From Curvibacter sp. (GTDB lineage Bacteria > Pseudomonadota > Gammaproteobacteria > Burkholderiales > Burkholderiaceae_C), in NCBI GenBank assembly GCA_020248905.1, contig JADCGR010000006.1:1-64000 (forward strand): a DNA stretch of 64,000 bases, read 5' to 3'. Numbering within the stretch: position 1 is the first letter of the stretch; each line of letters opens with the position of its first letter. Positions 26,216 to 37,038 of the stretch are shown here, one piece after another. The notes below the pieces were generated by a model, which worked only from the letters and a program-made list of their open reading frames with translations, was not told the DNA's origin and ran no database searches. A program made the position numbers and the translations under genes.

Positions 26216-26995
26216 ATGTCGTTTCTTGCCATCGACGTCGGCAACACCCGCCTCAAGTGGGCGCTGTACGCGTCCCCACAGCCGGGTGTGCCCGCCATCG
26301 CCCAGGGCGCCGAGTTTCTTGACCACATTGACCGGCTGGCCGATACCGCCTGGGCCGAGATACCCGCACCGCGCTGCATGCTGGGTTGCGTGGTGGCCAG
26401 CGATGCCGTGAAGCACCGGGTCGAGACGCAAATGGAGCAGTGGGACTTCGCGCCGCAGTGGGTCATTGCGAGCAGCCACGAAGCTGGCCTGAGCAACGGC
26501 TACGACCATCCCGCGCGGCTGGGACCCGATCGCTGGGTCGCCATGATCGGCGCCTGGCATCGCATGCGTGCGCTCGGGCCCGCCAGGCCCATCGTCGTCG
26601 CCATGGTGGGCACCGCCGTGACGGTTGAGGCCATTGATGCGAGCGGGCGTTTCCTGGGCGGCTACATCCTGCCCGGTCACGGCATCATGCTGCGGGCGCT
26701 GGAGTCTGGTACGGCCGGCCTGCACGTGCCGACCGGAGAGGTCCGTCCCTTCCCCACCAACACCAGCGATGCACTGACCAGCGGTGGCACCTTTGCCATC
26801 GCAGGCGCGATGGAGCGCATGGTGCAGCATGTGCGCGCCCATTGCGGTGCCGAACCCTGGTGTGTGATGGCCGGCGGTGCCGGCTGGAAAATGGCGCCCA
26901 GCCTCGCGACGCCTTTTGAGCTCATGGACACGTTAGTCTTTGACGGGCTGCTGCAAATCGCCGCGTCCCGCCGTCTGGGCCAGCAGCAGGCCTGA
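26216..26995 (+). CDS. coaX: Type III pantothenate kinase CoaX
   Basis: A 259-residue cytoplasmic enzyme catalysing the first step of coenzyme A synthesis. The ASKHA-fold phosphate loop DVGNTRLKW is at residues 7-15, [12 protein letters not shown] is the pantothenate-binding region, and [12 protein letters not shown] carries the second acidic site. [15 protein letters not shown] and [10 protein letters not shown] complete the signature. It lies 30 bp after the persulfide dioxygenase gene on the same strand and may be cotranscribed with it. Biotin ligase birA, the usual partner of coaX, is absent here. Confidence 0.93.
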   Translation: MSFLAIDVGNTRLKWALYASPQPGVPAIAQGAEFLDHIDRLADTAWAEIPAPRCMLGCVVASDAVKHRVETQMEQWDFAPQWVIASSHEAGLSNGYDHPARLGPDRWVAMIGAWHRMRALGPARPIVVAMVGTAVTVEAIDASGRFLGGYILPGHGIMLRALESGTAGLHVPTGEVRPFPTNTSDALTSGGTFAIAGAMERMVQHVRAHCGAEPWCVMAGGAGWKMAPSLATPFELMDTLVFDGLLQIAASRRLGQQQA

Positions 26996-27001
26996 GCAGG
27001 A

Positions 27002-28207
27002 TCAGGCGTGGGCGGGAACGCCCTTGGCCAGCCAGGCCTCGCACAGACGAACCCAGAAGGTTGCTCCCAGGGGGATGAGTTCGTCGTTGAAGTCGTAGCT
27101 CGGATTGTGCAGTGTGCAGGGGCCGCCGCCATGACCCATCTCCCGGTGCACACCGTCGCCATTGCCGATGAAGGCGTAGGCGCCGGGCTTGGCCTGCAGC
27201 ATGTAGGCGAAGTCCTCCGCTCCCATCGTAGGCTCCTGCTTCAGCACCCGCTCCGGGCCAACGATCGAGGCCATTACGTCCCTTGCAAACGAGACTTCGC
27301 GCTTGGCATTGATCGTGGGTGGATAGTTGCGGACGAACTGAAAGTCGCAGGTGGCACCGAACGCGGCGCAGGTGTACTGCGCCACCTCTTGCATGCGCGC
27401 CTCAATCTTGTCGAGCACATCCAGCGTGAACGTACGCACAGTGCCCTGCAGTTCACAGCCGTCGGCGATAACGTTGGTTGCCTCGCCAGCGTGGATCATC
27501 GTCACCGAGATCACGCCCGCGTCGATGGGCTTGATGTTGCGGCTGATGATGGTCTGAAAGGCCTGGACCATCTGGCAGGCCACGACTACGGGGTCGGTCG
27601 CGTTGTGCGGCATGGCCGCGTGGCCTCCCTTGCCGCGGATCGTGATCTTGAATTCGTTGCTGGAGGCCATCACTGGCCCCGGGCTGAGCGCAAAAGCACC
27701 CGCCGGCATGCCCGGCCAGTTGTGCATGCCGTAAACAGCTTCCATAGGGAACAGCTGGAAGAGGCCGTCCTTGATCATTCGGTCAGCGCCGCCACCGCCC
27801 TCTTCAGCCGGCTGAAAGATAAGGTAGACGGTACCATCAAAGTCACCATGTGCGGCCAAGTGCTGGGCTGCAGCAAGCAGCATGGCCGTGTGGCCATCGT
27901 GGCCGCAGGCGTGCATCTTGCCCTCGTGGCGGCTGGTATGCGCGAACGTGTTTTTTTCCTGCAGGGGCAAGGCGTCCATGTCGGCGCGCAAACCAATGGC
28001 GCGCGCGGAATTGCCCTTCTTGACGACGCCCACGACCCCCGTCCCACCGAGACCCCGGTGCACGGGAATACCCCAGCCCATCAGACTTTGGGCGACCAGT
28101 TCGGCGGTCCGGTGCTCTTCGAAGCAGAGCTCCGGGTGGGCGTGGATGTCGCGCCGGATCGCCGCGATGGAGGCCGCCTGGGCGACGATGGGATCAAGAA
28201 CCTTCAT
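27002..28207 (-). CDS. M20-family amidohydrolase (hippurate hydrolase-like)
   Basis: A 401-residue cytoplasmic metallopeptidase-family enzyme. Metal-binding motifs are visible: IRRDIHAHPELCFEE (18-32), MHACGHDGHTAMLL, FQPAEEGGGGADRMI and GAEDFAYML. The central dimerisation domain carries GKGGHAAMPHNATDPV. The family (AbgB/HipO/IAA-amino acid hydrolase) removes acyl groups from amino acid conjugates such as hippurate, giving a free amino acid and a carboxylic acid. Substrate not assigned. It converges with coaX (6-bp gap) and is followed upstream by a decayed ABC binding-protein gene. Confidence 0.9.
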   Translation of the reverse strand: MKVLDPIVAQAASIAAIRRDIHAHPELCFEEHRTAELVAQSLMGWGIPVHRGLGGTGVVGVVKKGNSARAIGLRADMDALPLQEKNTFAHTSRHEGKMHACGHDGHTAMLLAAAQHLAAHGDFDGTVYLIFQPAEEGGGGADRMIKDGLFQLFPMEAVYGMHNWPGMPAGAFALSPGPVMASSNEFKITIRGKGGHAAMPHNATDPVVVACQMVQAFQTIISRNIKPIDAGVISVTMIHAGEATNVIADGCELQGTVRTFTLDVLDKIEARMQEVAQYTCAAFGATCDFQFVRNYPPTINAKREVSFARDVMASIVGPERVLKQEPTMGAEDFAYMLQAKPGAYAFIGNGDGVHREMGHGGGPCTLHNPSYDFNDELIPLGATFWVRLCEAWLAKGVPAHA

Positions 28208-28265
28208 ACCTGGGGAGTCTAGTCCTGCCGAACGCCCCTTGTCATCCCGGGGTATCCCGCCCCAC

Positions 28266-29391
28266 TCAGGTACGGACGCGGCCGTCGCCCGTCAGCATGG
28301 ACAGTTTGACGAAGCTGCAAGCCACATCGTTGGCGGCAGGGAATTTTACGACAAAGCCACAAAATTCTGGCTGCCCAGGGCCTCGATGCCCTGGACGAGC
28401 GCCGCACGGCTTGCGATGCTGGCGCCGGCCCGCTTGAGGCCTTCGGTCATGACGCGGGCCGCAAGGTCGCCATCCCGTCCATGCTGGAGAAATTGGCCTG
28501 GACGTTACCGGCCTTCCTCGCGGCTTGGGCAAACTCGCGCGCAATTGGACGGGCTGCGCTGTAGGGTGAGGGCATGACCTGGGATACCCACCACGCCGAC
28601 GCCATCCTTGCCCAGCTCATCAGCAAGGGCCTCGGCACCAACAAAAGTTCTAGAACGTGCCGCCGTAGCCTGTGGCCCGCGCCGCCCGGATTTAGGCCGC
28701 ACAGCACTTGTAGGCGCTGATCTGGACTACCGCGTCGGGCGCGGTGGCGTTGATGGCGCGCACTGCGGCCGCCACATCGACCGATTTGCGCTTCACGGTG
28801 GCCGAGGCCACCGGCTTGAGGCCCAGCTTGTCCAGCGCAAGCGACACGCCATCAAGGCCAGCCTTGCCGTAGGCGTCATTCTGGTGGAACACGGCAATTT
28901 TCTTGAGCCCGGGGTTCGTGAGTTGACGCACGTTCAGGGCGGTCTCGTCGTCGTAGGGCGCGTGCAGGTGAATGACCTGCTTGTTGAACAGCTCGCGCAG
29001 GCCCATGGCACCGGTGAATGGCTCAATGAAGGGGACCTGCGCCTTGGTGAGCGGGCAAGGCTGCCGGGCTTGTCGGCGTGCCGACGTAGCCAAAGAGTGC
29101 ATGCACGTCCTCAGCAAAGAGCTTCTGGGTGTTGGCGGCGCAGCGGTCCGGCTCGTATCCGTCGTACAGCGTCTTGGTCTCTATCGTCCTTCCACCGATG
29201 CCGCCCTGGGCCTTGACCTGCTCGATTCAGATTTTGGCGCCGTGATGGACTTGGATGCCCCGTTCGGCCGCAGGCCGGGTGAAGCGCGCCGACTGGCCCA
29301 GGATGAGCTTGGTGGTGCCTTGCGCCTTGAGCAGGGACGGAGCGGCAAGCAGTCATGCGGTGGCGAGGCCAAATTGGCGATGGGTGGTCAT
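28266..29391 (-). pseudogene. Decayed branched-chain amino acid ABC transporter binding-protein gene (livK-like)
   Basis: Starting at ATG 29391 the frame reads MTTHRQFGLATA, stops (TGA), resumes with APSLLKAQGTTKLILGQSA, and stops again at GAKI-TGA. It continues with IEQVKAQGGIGGRTIETKTL, DGYEPDRCAANTQKLFAEDV and LFGYVGTPTSPAALPAH, then shifts frame. The next piece (28692-29117) has VPFIEPFTGAMGLRELF, PGLKKIAVFHQNDAYGKAGL and APDAVVQISAYK. Later fragments in further frames are VGAEALADELGKDGVGV, REFAQAARKAGN and the C-terminal VKLSMLTGDGRVRT ending at 28266. Two stops plus at least three frameshifts make it non-functional. The intact form would be a periplasmic type I binding protein. No liv permease genes are nearby. 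Confidence 0.88.
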
Positions 29392-29473
29392 GGTTCGGTG
29401 CTCGTGATACCGCACGGTCGGCGGCAGGTGCTTTGGTGGGATGGGGCATCGCCTGCGCAAGGCCCAAAAAGGG

Positions 29474-29497
29474 AAAAGCCCTCGATGGAGGGCTTTT
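29474..29497 (-). terminator. Strong terminator after tRNA-fMet and the ribosomal operon
   Basis: AAAAGCCCTC-GATG-GAGGGCTTTT is a perfect 10-bp stem with a 4-base loop, ending seven bases beyond the tRNA 3' end. On the minus strand the stem ends in TTTT, then CCC, then TTTTT. It should end transcripts coming from rplQ/tRNA-fMet. Confidence 0.9.
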
Positions 29498-29503
29498 CTT
29501 TTG

Positions 29504-29580
<77 letters not shown>

Positions 29581-29598
29581 GCAAGCCGGTATTGTAGC

Positions 29599-29988
29599 TT
29601 ATTCGACCTTGGCGGCCTCGGGCGTCGGCTCGGGGCGATCCACGAGTTCGACGATTGCCATCGGGGCGTTGTCACCGACGCGGAAACCCATCTTCAGGAT
29701 CCGGGTGTAGCCACCGGGACGTGTCTTGAAGCGCGGGCCCAGCTCTTCGAACAGTTTGGCCACGCTGTGGCGGCTGCGCAGGCGGTCGAAGGCCAGACGG
29801 CGGTTTGCCAGCGACGGCTCCTTGCCCAGGGTGATCATGGGCTCGACAACGCGGCGCAGTTCCTTGGCCTTGGGGACCGTGGTCTTGATGACTTCGTGCT
29901 CGATAAGCGAGTTCATCATGTTGCGCAGCATGGCGAGTCGGTGCTCGCTGGTGCGATTGAGTTTACGGAGTCCGTGTCCGTGACGCAT
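29599..29988 (-). CDS. rplQ: 50S ribosomal protein L17
   Basis: A 129-residue protein that binds 23S rRNA near the exit tunnel. [20 protein letters not shown] at the N-terminus and [20 protein letters not shown] near the C-terminus are diagnostic. Last protein gene of the alpha operon, 130 bp downstream of rpoA and 18 bp upstream of tRNA-fMet. The 130-bp gap to rpoA is long for this operon but holds no recognisable gene. Confidence 0.97.
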   Translation of the reverse strand: MRHGHGLRKLNRTSEHRLAMLRNMMNSLIEHEVIKTTVPKAKELRRVVEPMITLGKEPSLANRRLAFDRLRSRHSVAKLFEELGPRFKTRPGGYTRILKMGFRVGDNAPMAIVELVDRPEPTPEAAKVE

Positions 29989-30118
29989 GGTGTTTTCCTT
30001 TCTTTATCTTCAAAGGCAGCCGTATGAGGTACTGCCAGTCACACCGTTGAGCATTCGGCGTTTGGTCTTTGGCGTGAACCCACGCCCTACTCCCAACGCC
30101 AAGCGCTCAAACTTCTCT

Positions 30119-31108
30119 TCAACGCTTTTCCAGTGCGGCCGGTGGCCAGTTTTCCAGCTTCATGCCCAGGGTCAGCCCGCGGGAAGCCAAGACTTCCTTG
30201 ATTTCATTGAGCGACTTTCGGCCCAGATTCGGCGTCTTGAGCAGTTCGTTCTCGGAGCGCTGGATCAAGTCACCGATGTAGTAAATGTTCTCGGCCTTCA
30301 GGCAGTTGGCCGAGCGGACCGTGAGCTCAAGTTCGTCGACCGGACGCAGCAGGATTGGGTCGAACTGGCCGCTGCCGCGCGGGGCCGGCGCGTCAAACGC
30401 GGCGAGCTCGCTGCCTTCAAGCTGAGCGAACACGGCCAGCTGCTCAACGAGGATCTTGGCCGAGGCGCGCACCGCATCCTCGGCGGTGATGGCGCCATTG
30501 GTCTCGATTTCGATGATCAGCTTGTCCAGGTCCGTGCGCTGCTCGACACGCGCGCTCTCCACGGTGTAGCTGACACGCTTTACCGGGGAGTAGGACGCAT
30601 CCAGCACGATACGGCCGATCGACTTGGAAGGCTCGTCGCCCAGACGGCGCAGCGTGCCCGGCACATAGCCGCGGCCCTTCTCGACCTTGATCTGCATGTC
30701 GAGCTTGCCGCCGGCCGACAGGGTAGCGATCACATGCTCGGGGTTGATGATCTCGACGTCGTGCGGGGTCTGGATATCGCTGGCGGTAACCACGCCTTCG
30801 CCGTCCTTGCGCAGACTCAGCGTGACTTCGTCTCGGTTGTGCAGCTTGAAGACCACGCCCTTGAGGTTCAGAAGAATATTGACGACATCCTCCTGAACAC
30901 CGTCGATGGAAGAATACTCGTGCAGCACGCCGGCAATGGTGACCTCGGTGGCCGCATAACCCGGCATCGACGACAACAGGACGCGACGCAGCGCGTTACC
31001 CAGCGTATGACCGTAGCCACGCTCAAAGGGCTCGAGCGCCACCTTGGCGCGGTTCGGGCCGAGTTGTTCGACATTGATTGCTTTGGGTTTCAGCAGACTG
31101 GTTTGCAT
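30119..31108 (-). CDS. rpoA: RNA polymerase alpha subunit
   Basis: A 329-residue protein of standard length. The N-terminal dimerisation domain has [20 protein letters not shown] (~45-64). The C-terminal DNA- and activator-binding domain (~245-320) has [19 protein letters not shown] and [18 protein letters not shown]. It scaffolds polymerase assembly and contacts promoter UP elements and activators. Between rpsD and rplQ, the normal alpha operon position. Confidence 0.97.
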   Translation of the reverse strand: MQTSLLKPKAINVEQLGPNRAKVALEPFERGYGHTLGNALRRVLLSSMPGYAATEVTIAGVLHEYSSIDGVQEDVVNILLNLKGVVFKLHNRDEVTLSLRKDGEGVVTASDIQTPHDVEIINPEHVIATLSAGGKLDMQIKVEKGRGYVPGTLRRLGDEPSKSIGRIVLDASYSPVKRVSYTVESARVEQRTDLDKLIIEIETNGAITAEDAVRASAKILVEQLAVFAQLEGSELAAFDAPAPRGSGQFDPILLRPVDELELTVRSANCLKAENIYYIGDLIQRSENELLKTPNLGRKSLNEIKEVLASRGLTLGMKLENWPPAALEKR

Positions 31109-31238
31109 GCAGACTTCCTGTCAATACCCCCGGCTCGTTACACCGGTAAGGCTGGTGAAGTCCCCAACCGGGACGCCTCCCGGCCAGGGACGAAAACTCC
31201 AAGGGCGAGATTGCGTCGCAACCTCGTTTCCACCTTGT

Positions 31239-31862
31239 TTACCTCGAGTACAACTCGACGATCAGCGATTCATTGATGTCAGACCCAAACTCGTCGCGGT
31301 CAGGCACTTTCTTGAACGTGCCTTCGGCCTTGTCAATATTCACTTCAACCCAGGCAGGGATGCCCACCTGCTGGGCGAGCTGCAGGGCTTCGACCACGCG
31401 GTTTTGCTTCTTGGACTTTTCGCGCACCGCCAGAACGTCGCCGGCCTTGACCGAGTAAGAGGGAATGTTCACGGCCTTGCCGTTGACCAGGATGGACTTG
31501 TGCGAGACCAGCTGGCGCGCCTCGGCGCGAGTCGAGCCGAAGCCCATGCGGTACACCACATTGTCCAGACGCGATTCGAGCAGGAACAGCAGGTTGGCGC
31601 CCGTGTTGCCCTTGCGGCGGTCGGCTTCCTCAAAATAACGACGGAACTGGCGCTCGAGCACGCCGTACATGCGCTTGACCTTCTGCTTCTCGCGCAGCTG
31701 CAGGCCGAAATCAGATGTGCGGGCGCCGGAGGTGCGGCCGTGCTGGCCGGGCTTGGAGTCGAACTTGGCCTTGTCGCTGATGGAGCGTCGAGCGCTCTTG
31801 AGGAACAGGTCCGTGCCTTCACGGCGGGATAGTTTGGCCTTGGGGCCGAGATTGCGTGCCAC
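31239..31862 (-). CDS. rpsD: 30S ribosomal protein S4
   Basis: A 207-residue primary 16S rRNA-binding protein. It begins [20 protein letters not shown] and contains the S4 RNA-binding motif ([20 protein letters not shown], then [12 protein letters not shown]). The zinc-binding cysteines found in some S4 proteins are absent. In other bacteria S4 represses the alpha operon translationally. The 119-bp gap upstream (31863-31981) can fold into GC-rich stems, but no S4 site is proven here. Confidence 0.97.
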   Translation of the reverse strand: MARNLGPKAKLSRREGTDLFLKSARRSISDKAKFDSKPGQHGRTSGARTSDFGLQLREKQKVKRMYGVLERQFRRYFEEADRRKGNTGANLLFLLESRLDNVVYRMGFGSTRAEARQLVSHKSILVNGKAVNIPSYSVKAGDVLAVREKSKKQNRVVEALQLAQQVGIPAWVEVNIDKAEGTFKKVPDRDEFGSDINESLIVELYSR

Positions 31863-31981
31863 TTGAGCTTCCTTCTATGTCAACTGCCGCAGCGTTTCTC
31901 TGCGGGAGCCGCAGGCCAGCAGGCTTGCGGCGGTGGGCTTGGTCTAAAAAAACTGCTAGGTACGCCAATATCTGACTTGGG

Positions 31982-32386
31982 TCAGATACGACGGCGCTTT
32001 TGCGGACGGCAGCCGTTGTGGGGCACCGGCGTGACGTCAGAAATCGTGTTGATGCGGATGCCCAGGGCGGCCAGTGCACGCACCGAAGACTCGCGGCCCG
32101 GGCCAGGGCCCTTGATCTCGACGTCCAGGTTCTTGATGCCCTGCTCCATCGCGGCGCGGCCGGCCACCTCGGACGCCACCTGCGCGGCGAAGGGGGTGGA
32201 CTTACGCGAGCCCTTGAAGCCCTGGCCACCGGACGAAGCCCAGGACAGGGCGTTGCCCTGGCGGTCGGTGATCGTGATGATCGTATTGTTGAAGGAGGCA
32301 TGCACGTGGGCAATGCCGTCAGCAACGTTCTTGCGAACCTTCTTGCGCACACGCTGCGCGGCATTATTGGCGGGAGCTTTAGCCAT
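31982..32386 (-). CDS. rpsK: 30S ribosomal protein S11
   Basis: A 134-residue platform protein of the small subunit. Diagnostic stretches are [40 protein letters not shown] and the C-terminal [20 protein letters not shown]. It lies 20 bp downstream of rpsM and 119 bp upstream of rpsD. Confidence 0.97.
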   Translation of the reverse strand: MAKAPANNAAQRVRKKVRKNVADGIAHVHASFNNTIITITDRQGNALSWASSGGQGFKGSRKSTPFAAQVASEVAGRAAMEQGIKNLDVEIKGPGPGRESSVRALAALGIRINTISDVTPVPHNGCRPQKRRRI

Positions 32387-32406
32387 GATGTTCTTTCAAT
32401 GCCAGA

Positions 32407-32772
32407 TTATTTCTTCAGTGCGGCAGCGCCCTTGCGCGGACCCTTGCGGGTACGGGCATTGGTGCGCGTGCGCTGGCCGCGCATGGGCAGGCCACGGCGA
32501 TGGCGGAAGCCGCGGTAGCAGCCAATGTCCATCAGACGCTTGATATTCATCGTCGTCTCGCGGCGCAGGTCGCCCTCGATCGTGAACTGGGCGATCTGGT
32601 CGCGGATTTTTTCCAGGTCGGCGTCGGACAGGTCCTTCACCTTCTTAGAAAAAGCGATGCCGCAGGCCTCGCAAATCTTGCGGGCGCGGGTGCGACCGAT
32701 GCCAAAAATGGCGGTCAAGCCGATTTCAGCGTGTTGATGCGGCGGAATGTTGATGCCAGCGATACGTGCCAT
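32407..32772 (-). CDS. rpsM: 30S ribosomal protein S13
   Basis: A 121-residue head protein contacting the P-site tRNA and the 50S subunit. [20 protein letters not shown] opens the protein and [18 protein letters not shown] forms the basic tail that reaches tRNA. First gene of the classical alpha operon segment, following rpmJ by 24 bp. Confidence 0.97.
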   Translation of the reverse strand: MARIAGINIPPHQHAEIGLTAIFGIGRTRARKICEACGIAFSKKVKDLSDADLEKIRDQIAQFTIEGDLRRETTMNIKRLMDIGCYRGFRHRRGLPMRGQRTRTNARTRKGPRKGAAALKK

Positions 32773-32796
32773 TTTCGTCCTCTATAACTCTTGCAA

Positions 32797-32910
32797 TCAG
32801 CCCTGGCGCTGCTTGTGGCGGGGATCCGTACAGATCACGCGCACAACACCCTTGCGGCGGATGATTTTGCAGTTGCGGCAAATTTTCTTGACCGAAGCCG
32901 AAACTCTCAT
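32797..32910 (-). CDS. rpmJ: 50S ribosomal protein L36
   Basis: A 37-residue protein, [20 protein letters not shown] then [17 protein letters not shown]. The zinc-ribbon ligands (C-x2-C, C, and H in CTDPRH) are all present, so this is the zinc-containing C+ form, which zinc-responsive genomes can swap for a cysteine-free paralogue. Too short to be found by length-filtered gene calling. It sits between infA and rpsM. Confidence 0.95.
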   Translation of the reverse strand: MRVSASVKKICRNCKIIRRKGVVRVICTDPRHKQRQG

Positions 32911-32942
32911 GGTTCTCTCCTAAAACTGTCTTGCCTTGCGAC

Positions 32943-33161
32943 TCACTTGGCGCGGAAAACAATCCGCGCGCGGCTCAGGTCATAAGGCGTCAATTCAACC
33001 GTCACCTTGTCACCGGGAAGGATGCGGATGTAGTGCATGCGCATCTTGCCCGAGATATGTCCCAGAACAACGTGGCCATTTTCCAGCTTCACGCGAAAGG
33101 TCGCGTTAGGCAGGTTTTCCACCACCTCGCCCTGCATCTGAATCACATCATCCTTCGCCAT
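32943..33161 (-). CDS. infA: Translation initiation factor IF-1
   Basis: A 72-residue OB-fold protein, starting [20 protein letters not shown] and containing [20 protein letters not shown]. It binds the ribosomal A site during initiation. Its place between secY and rpmJ is common in betaproteobacteria, which often carry a second infA elsewhere. It starts 5 bp after the secY stop. Confidence 0.96.
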   Translation of the reverse strand: MAKDDVIQMQGEVVENLPNATFRVKLENGHVVLGHISGKMRMHYIRILPGDKVTVELTPYDLSRARIVFRAK

Positions 33162-33166
33162 CCCTC

Positions 33167-34486
33167 TCAGGCCCCCTGGGTCGGCTTGAAGTTCGCTTTT
33201 TTCAGTAGCGACTCGTACTGCTGCGACATCATGTAGTTCTGCACCTGGGCCATGAAATCCATGGTGACGACCACGATGATCAGAAGCGAGGTGCCACCGA
33301 AATAAAAGGGCACGTTGTACTTCAGGATGAGGAATTCGGGCAGCAGACAGACGAAGGTGATGTAGATGGCACCGGCCAGCGTCAACCGAAGCAGGATCTT
33401 GTCGATGTACTTCGCGGTCTGGTCACCCGGGCGTATGCCCGGAATGAAAGCACCGCCCTTCTTGAGATTGTCGGCCGTCTCGCGGCTGTTAAACACCAGC
33501 GCCGTGTAAAAGAAGCAGAAAAACACGATCGCCGAAGCATAGAACATCACGTAAACGGGCTGGCCCGGCGACAGGCTGGCCGCGATGTCTTTGAGCCAAA
33601 GCATCGAATCACCGCTGCTGAACCAGCTCACCACCGTGGCCGGCAGAAGGATGATGCTCGATGCGAAGATGGGCGGGATCACCCCGGCCATGTTCAGCTT
33701 GAGCGGCAGATGGGAGGACTGACCACCGTACACCTTGTTGCCGACCTGACGCCGTGCATAGTTCACCAGAATCTTGCGCTGGCCGCGCTCGACGAAAACA
33801 ACGAACCATGTCACTAGGACGACGAGGGTCACGATGATCAGCGCAGCGATGATGCTCATCGCGCCGGTACGCACCAGCTCAAGCAGGCCGCCGATGGCGC
33901 TAGGCAGGCCCGCTGCAATGCCGGCGAAGATCAGGATCGAGATGCCGTTACCCAGACCGCGCTCGGTTATCTGCTCCCCCAGCCACATCAGGAACATGGT
34001 ACCGGCCGTCAGCGTCACCACGGCAGTGAAGCGGAAGCCGAAACCGGGTGCAATGACCAGACCCGGCGAGCTTTCCAGTGCCACGGCAATGCCCAGCGAC
34101 TGGAATAGCGCCAGGCCGAGAGTGGCGTAACGCGTGTACTGGGTGATCTTGCGGCGGCCGGCTTCGCCTTCCTTCTTGATCTGCTCGAACGCGGGCAGCA
34201 CATAGGTCAGCAGTTGCATGATGATCGACGCGGAGATGTAGGGCATGATGCCCAGCGCGAACACCGTGAAACGCGACAGGGCGCCACCCGAGAACATGTT
34301 GAAGAGGCTCAGGATGCCGCCTTGCTGCCCCTGGAACAGCTTGGCCAGCTCATCCGGATTGATGCCGGGCACCGGGATGTGCGCGCCAATGCGGTACACC
34401 ACGAGGGCGAGCAGCAGGAAGACCAGCCGACGACGCAGGTCGCCGAACTTGCCGGTCTTCGCAATCTGGGCTGCAGACGTTGCCAC
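33167..34486 (-). CDS. secY: Preprotein translocase subunit SecY
   Basis: A 439-residue inner-membrane protein with ten predicted helices, the core of the Sec channel with SecE and SecG. The N-terminal [20 protein letters not shown], the plug region ([19 protein letters not shown]), [20 protein letters not shown] and [20 protein letters not shown] are characteristic. Standard spc operon place between rplO and infA. Confidence 0.97.
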   Translation of the reverse strand: MATSAAQIAKTGKFGDLRRRLVFLLLALVVYRIGAHIPVPGINPDELAKLFQGQQGGILSLFNMFSGGALSRFTVFALGIMPYISASIIMQLLTYVLPAFEQIKKEGEAGRRKITQYTRYATLGLALFQSLGIAVALESSPGLVIAPGFGFRFTAVVTLTAGTMFLMWLGEQITERGLGNGISILIFAGIAAGLPSAIGGLLELVRTGAMSIIAALIIVTLVVLVTWFVVFVERGQRKILVNYARRQVGNKVYGGQSSHLPLKLNMAGVIPPIFASSIILLPATVVSWFSSGDSMLWLKDIAASLSPGQPVYVMFYASAIVFFCFFYTALVFNSRETADNLKKGGAFIPGIRPGDQTAKYIDKILLRLTLAGAIYITFVCLLPEFLILKYNVPFYFGGTSLLIIVVVTMDFMAQVQNYMMSQQYESLLKKANFKPTQGA

Positions 34487-34512
34487 TTCGTTCTTCTCTC
34501 AGGTGCCGTTGA

Positions 34513-34944
34513 TCAGGCCACGCTGCCGCCGGCAGCCTCAATAGCCGCCTTGGCGCCTGCGGTGGCACCGATGCCGGTGAGCCTGACGGCCTTTTTCAGT
34601 TCGCCCGACTTGATGACCTTGACGACCTTGGCCAACTCCCCGACCAGGCCAGCCTGCTTGAGCGTCAGAATATCGACGGTGTCGGCACCCAGCTGCTGCA
34701 GCGTGCCGAGGGTGATCTCGGCGTTGTACTTCAGCAGGCGGGACTTGAAGCCACGCTTTGGCAGGCGGCGATGCATCGGCATCTGACCGCCTTCGAAGCC
34801 GACCTTGTGATAGCCGCCCGAGCGCGACTTCTGGCCCTTGTGGCCACGACCGGCGGTCTTGCCCAGACCGGAGCCGATGCCGCGACCGACGCGACGCTTG
34901 GCGTGCTTGGCGCCCGCAGCGGGCTTGATGGTATTCAGTTGCAT
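34513..34944 (-). CDS. rplO: 50S ribosomal protein L15
   Basis: A 143-residue protein with the glycine/basic N-terminal extension ([20 protein letters not shown]) that penetrates 23S rRNA, then [20 protein letters not shown] and a globular C-terminus ending in an alanine-rich helix. It follows rpmD by 10 bp. Confidence 0.97.
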   Translation of the reverse strand: MQLNTIKPAAGAKHAKRRVGRGIGSGLGKTAGRGHKGQKSRSGGYHKVGFEGGQMPMHRRLPKRGFKSRLLKYNAEITLGTLQQLGADTVDILTLKQAGLVGELAKVVKVIKSGELKKAVRLTGIGATAGAKAAIEAAGGSVA

Positions 34945-34954
34945 CGTCGGCCTC

Positions 34955-35137
34955 TCAGAGAACCTTCACCAGGTAGGCGATCTTGTTGATCATGCCGCGC
35001 ACCGCAGGCGTGTCCTGCAATTCGCTGACGCTGTTCAGCTTGCGCAGACCCAGGCCCCGCACGGTGGCGCGGTGCGATACCTTGCAGCCGATGGGGCTGC
35101 GCACGAGCTGGACTTTGACGGTTTGTTGCGTAGTCAT
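34955..35137 (-). CDS. rpmD: 50S ribosomal protein L30
   Basis: A 60-residue protein: [20 protein letters not shown] then [14 protein letters not shown], typical for L30. Between rpsE and rplO. Its presence fits a proteobacterium, since L30 is missing from several other groups. Confidence 0.95.
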   Translation of the reverse strand: MTTQQTVKVQLVRSPIGCKVSHRATVRGLGLRKLNSVSELQDTPAVRGMINKIAYLVKVL

Positions 35138-35152
35138 GTCTGAAACTCCCGG

Positions 35153-35680
35153 TCAGGCGAAGAGTTCTTCAACGCTCTTGCCGCGCTTGGCCGCCACAGC
35201 TGCAGGGGTGCTGCAGTTGTTCAGAGCGTCAAGGGTGGCGCGAACCATGTTGTAGGGATTGGTCGAACCATGGCTCTTGGCCACGATGTCGGTGATCCCC
35301 ATCACTTCGAAGATGGCGCGCATCGGGCCGCCTGCGATGATGCCGGTACCCTTGGGAGCGGGCGCCATCATCACCGAAGCCGCGCCGTGGCGACCGACCA
35401 CCTGGTGGTGCAGGGTGCCGTTCTTGAGCGACACCTTGAGCATGTTGCGCCGCGCTTCTTCCATAGCCTTCTGCACGGCGGCGGGCACTTCCTTGGACTT
35501 GCCCTTGCCCATACCAACGCGGCCGTCACCGTCACCCACCACGGTCAGGGCGGCGAAACCCAGGATACGACCACCCTTGACCACCTTGGTCACGCGGTTG
35601 ACCGCAATCATCTTTTCGCGCAGACCGTCCTCGGGACCCTCGGCGCCCTTGCCTTGCATTTTTGCTTGAACTTTAGCCAT
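35153..35680 (-). CDS. rpsE: 30S ribosomal protein S5
   Basis: A 175-residue protein with the dsRNA-binding-like N-domain ([20 protein letters not shown]) and the C-domain [20 protein letters not shown]. It contacts the mRNA entry channel and influences decoding accuracy. The first ~20 residues ([20 protein letters not shown]) form a betaproteobacterial-type extension. Confidence 0.97.
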   Translation of the reverse strand: MAKVQAKMQGKGAEGPEDGLREKMIAVNRVTKVVKGGRILGFAALTVVGDGDGRVGMGKGKSKEVPAAVQKAMEEARRNMLKVSLKNGTLHHQVVGRHGAASVMMAPAPKGTGIIAGGPMRAIFEVMGITDIVAKSHGSTNPYNMVRATLDALNNCSTPAAVAAKRGKSVEELFA

Positions 35681-35697
35681 TTTGGATTCCGATCTGC

Positions 35698-36063
35698 TTA
35701 AAACTGCAAGCCTGCTTCACGCGCGGCATCGGCCAGCGCCTTGACGCGACCGTGGTAGGCAAAGCCTGCGCGGTCGAAGGCCACCTTTTCGACGCCGGCA
35801 GCCTTGGCTTTCTCGGCGATGCGCTTGCCAACTAACTGGGCCGCAGCGGCATTGCCACCCTTGCCCGAGGCACCGAGCGACTTGCGCACTTCGGCCTCGG
35901 CCGTGGAGGCACTGACCAGGACCTTCCCGCCATCGCCGGAGATCAAGCTGGCGTAGATGTGGAGATTGGTACGGTTCACGGTCAGACGGGCCACGCCTTG
36001 CTGGGCAATGCGGACACGGGTCTGACGTGCACGGCGAAGACGCTGCTCTTTCTTGGTCAACAT
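35698..36063 (-). CDS. rplR: 50S ribosomal protein L18
   Basis: A 121-residue 5S rRNA-binding protein: [20 protein letters not shown], then [20 protein letters not shown] and [20 protein letters not shown] at the C-terminus. Between rplF and rpsE in normal spc order. Confidence 0.97.
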   Translation of the reverse strand: MLTKKEQRLRRARQTRVRIAQQGVARLTVNRTNLHIYASLISGDGGKVLVSASTAEAEVRKSLGASGKGGNAAAAQLVGKRIAEKAKAAGVEKVAFDRAGFAYHGRVKALADAAREAGLQF

Positions 36064-36074
36064 GGTGCAGCTCC

Positions 36075-36608
36075 TTACTTCTTCTTGGTCTCTTTGATCA
36101 CGACCGTCTCATCCGAATAGCGGATGCCCTTGCCCTTGTAGGGCTCGGGAGGACGGACAGCGCGGATTTCGGCGGCGATCTGGCCAACGCGCTGGCGATC
36201 GGCGCCCTTGATCACGATTTCGGTCGGGGCGGGGGTGGCCACCGTGATGCCCGCAGGCATGTCGATGTTCACCGGGTGGGAATAACCCACGGACAGATTC
36301 AGCTTGGCGCCCTGGGCCTGGGCCTTGTAGCCCACGCCGATCAGGCTCAGCTTCTTCTCGAAGCCTTTGCTCACGCCGACAACCATGTTGTTCACCAGCT
36401 GACGCATGGTGCCACTCATGGCGTTGGCTTCACGGGTGTCGTTTGCGGGGGCAAAGCTCAGCTTGCCACCCTCATTGCTCACCTTTACCAGGGCCGACTG
36501 GGCCAGCGACAGTGTGCCGCCGACACCCTTGACGCTGATCTGGTCGGCCTTGACCGACACATCCACCCCGCTCGGGATGGCAACAGGCATTTTTCCTACG
36601 CGCGACAT
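36075..36608 (-). CDS. rplF: 50S ribosomal protein L6
   Basis: A 177-residue two-domain protein near the sarcin-ricin loop. [20 protein letters not shown] opens it, [14 protein letters not shown] lies centrally, and [20 protein letters not shown] with GIRYSDETV closes it. Between rpsH and rplR. Confidence 0.97.
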   Translation of the reverse strand: MSRVGKMPVAIPSGVDVSVKADQISVKGVGGTLSLAQSALVKVSNEGGKLSFAPANDTREANAMSGTMRQLVNNMVVGVSKGFEKKLSLIGVGYKAQAQGAKLNLSVGYSHPVNIDMPAGITVATPAPTEIVIKGADRQRVGQIAAEIRAVRPPEPYKGKGIRYSDETVVIKETKKK

Positions 36609-36628
36609 TTCAGTTTCTCCTCAATGCC

Positions 36629-37024
36629 TCAGGCCACGTAGCACAGCACTTCGCCACCGACACCGGTGGCGCGTGCCTTGCGATCGGTCATGACGCCCTT
36701 GGGGGTCGTCACGATGGCCACACCCAGACCGTTCTGGACGTGGGGGATGGCGTCACGGCCCTTGTACACGCGCAGGCCCGGACGGCTGACGCGCTCGATA
36801 CGCTCAATCACCGGACGGCCAGCGTAGTACTTCAGGGCAATTTCCAATTCGGACTTGCCACCTTCGGTCTTCACCTGGAAGCCGTCGATGTAGCCCTCGT
36901 CCTTCAGCACCTGCGCGATGGCAACCTTCACCTTGGAGGAAGGCACCGACACGGAGGTCTTGGCCACCATCTGCGCGTTGCGGATACGCGTCAGCAGGTC
37001 GGCGATGGGATCACTCATGCTCAT
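36629..37024 (-). CDS. rpsH: 30S ribosomal protein S8
   Basis: A 131-residue protein: [20 protein letters not shown] at the start and [20 protein letters not shown] near the end. It binds 16S rRNA centrally and is the translational repressor of the spc operon in E. coli, acting at rplE mRNA. No experimental basis here for the same control. Confidence 0.97.
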   Translation of the reverse strand: MSMSDPIADLLTRIRNAQMVAKTSVSVPSSKVKVAIAQVLKDEGYIDGFQVKTEGGKSELEIALKYYAGRPVIERIERVSRPGLRVYKGRDAIPHVQNGLGVAIVTTPKGVMTDRKARATGVGGEVLCYVA

Positions 37025-37038
37025 CTCAAATCTCCTGC

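Noticed and set aside
31863-31981. An S4 autoregulatory pseudoknot upstream of rpsD.
   Set aside because: GC-rich stems are possible but I cannot match them to a known S4 target, which in E. coli lies before rpsM.
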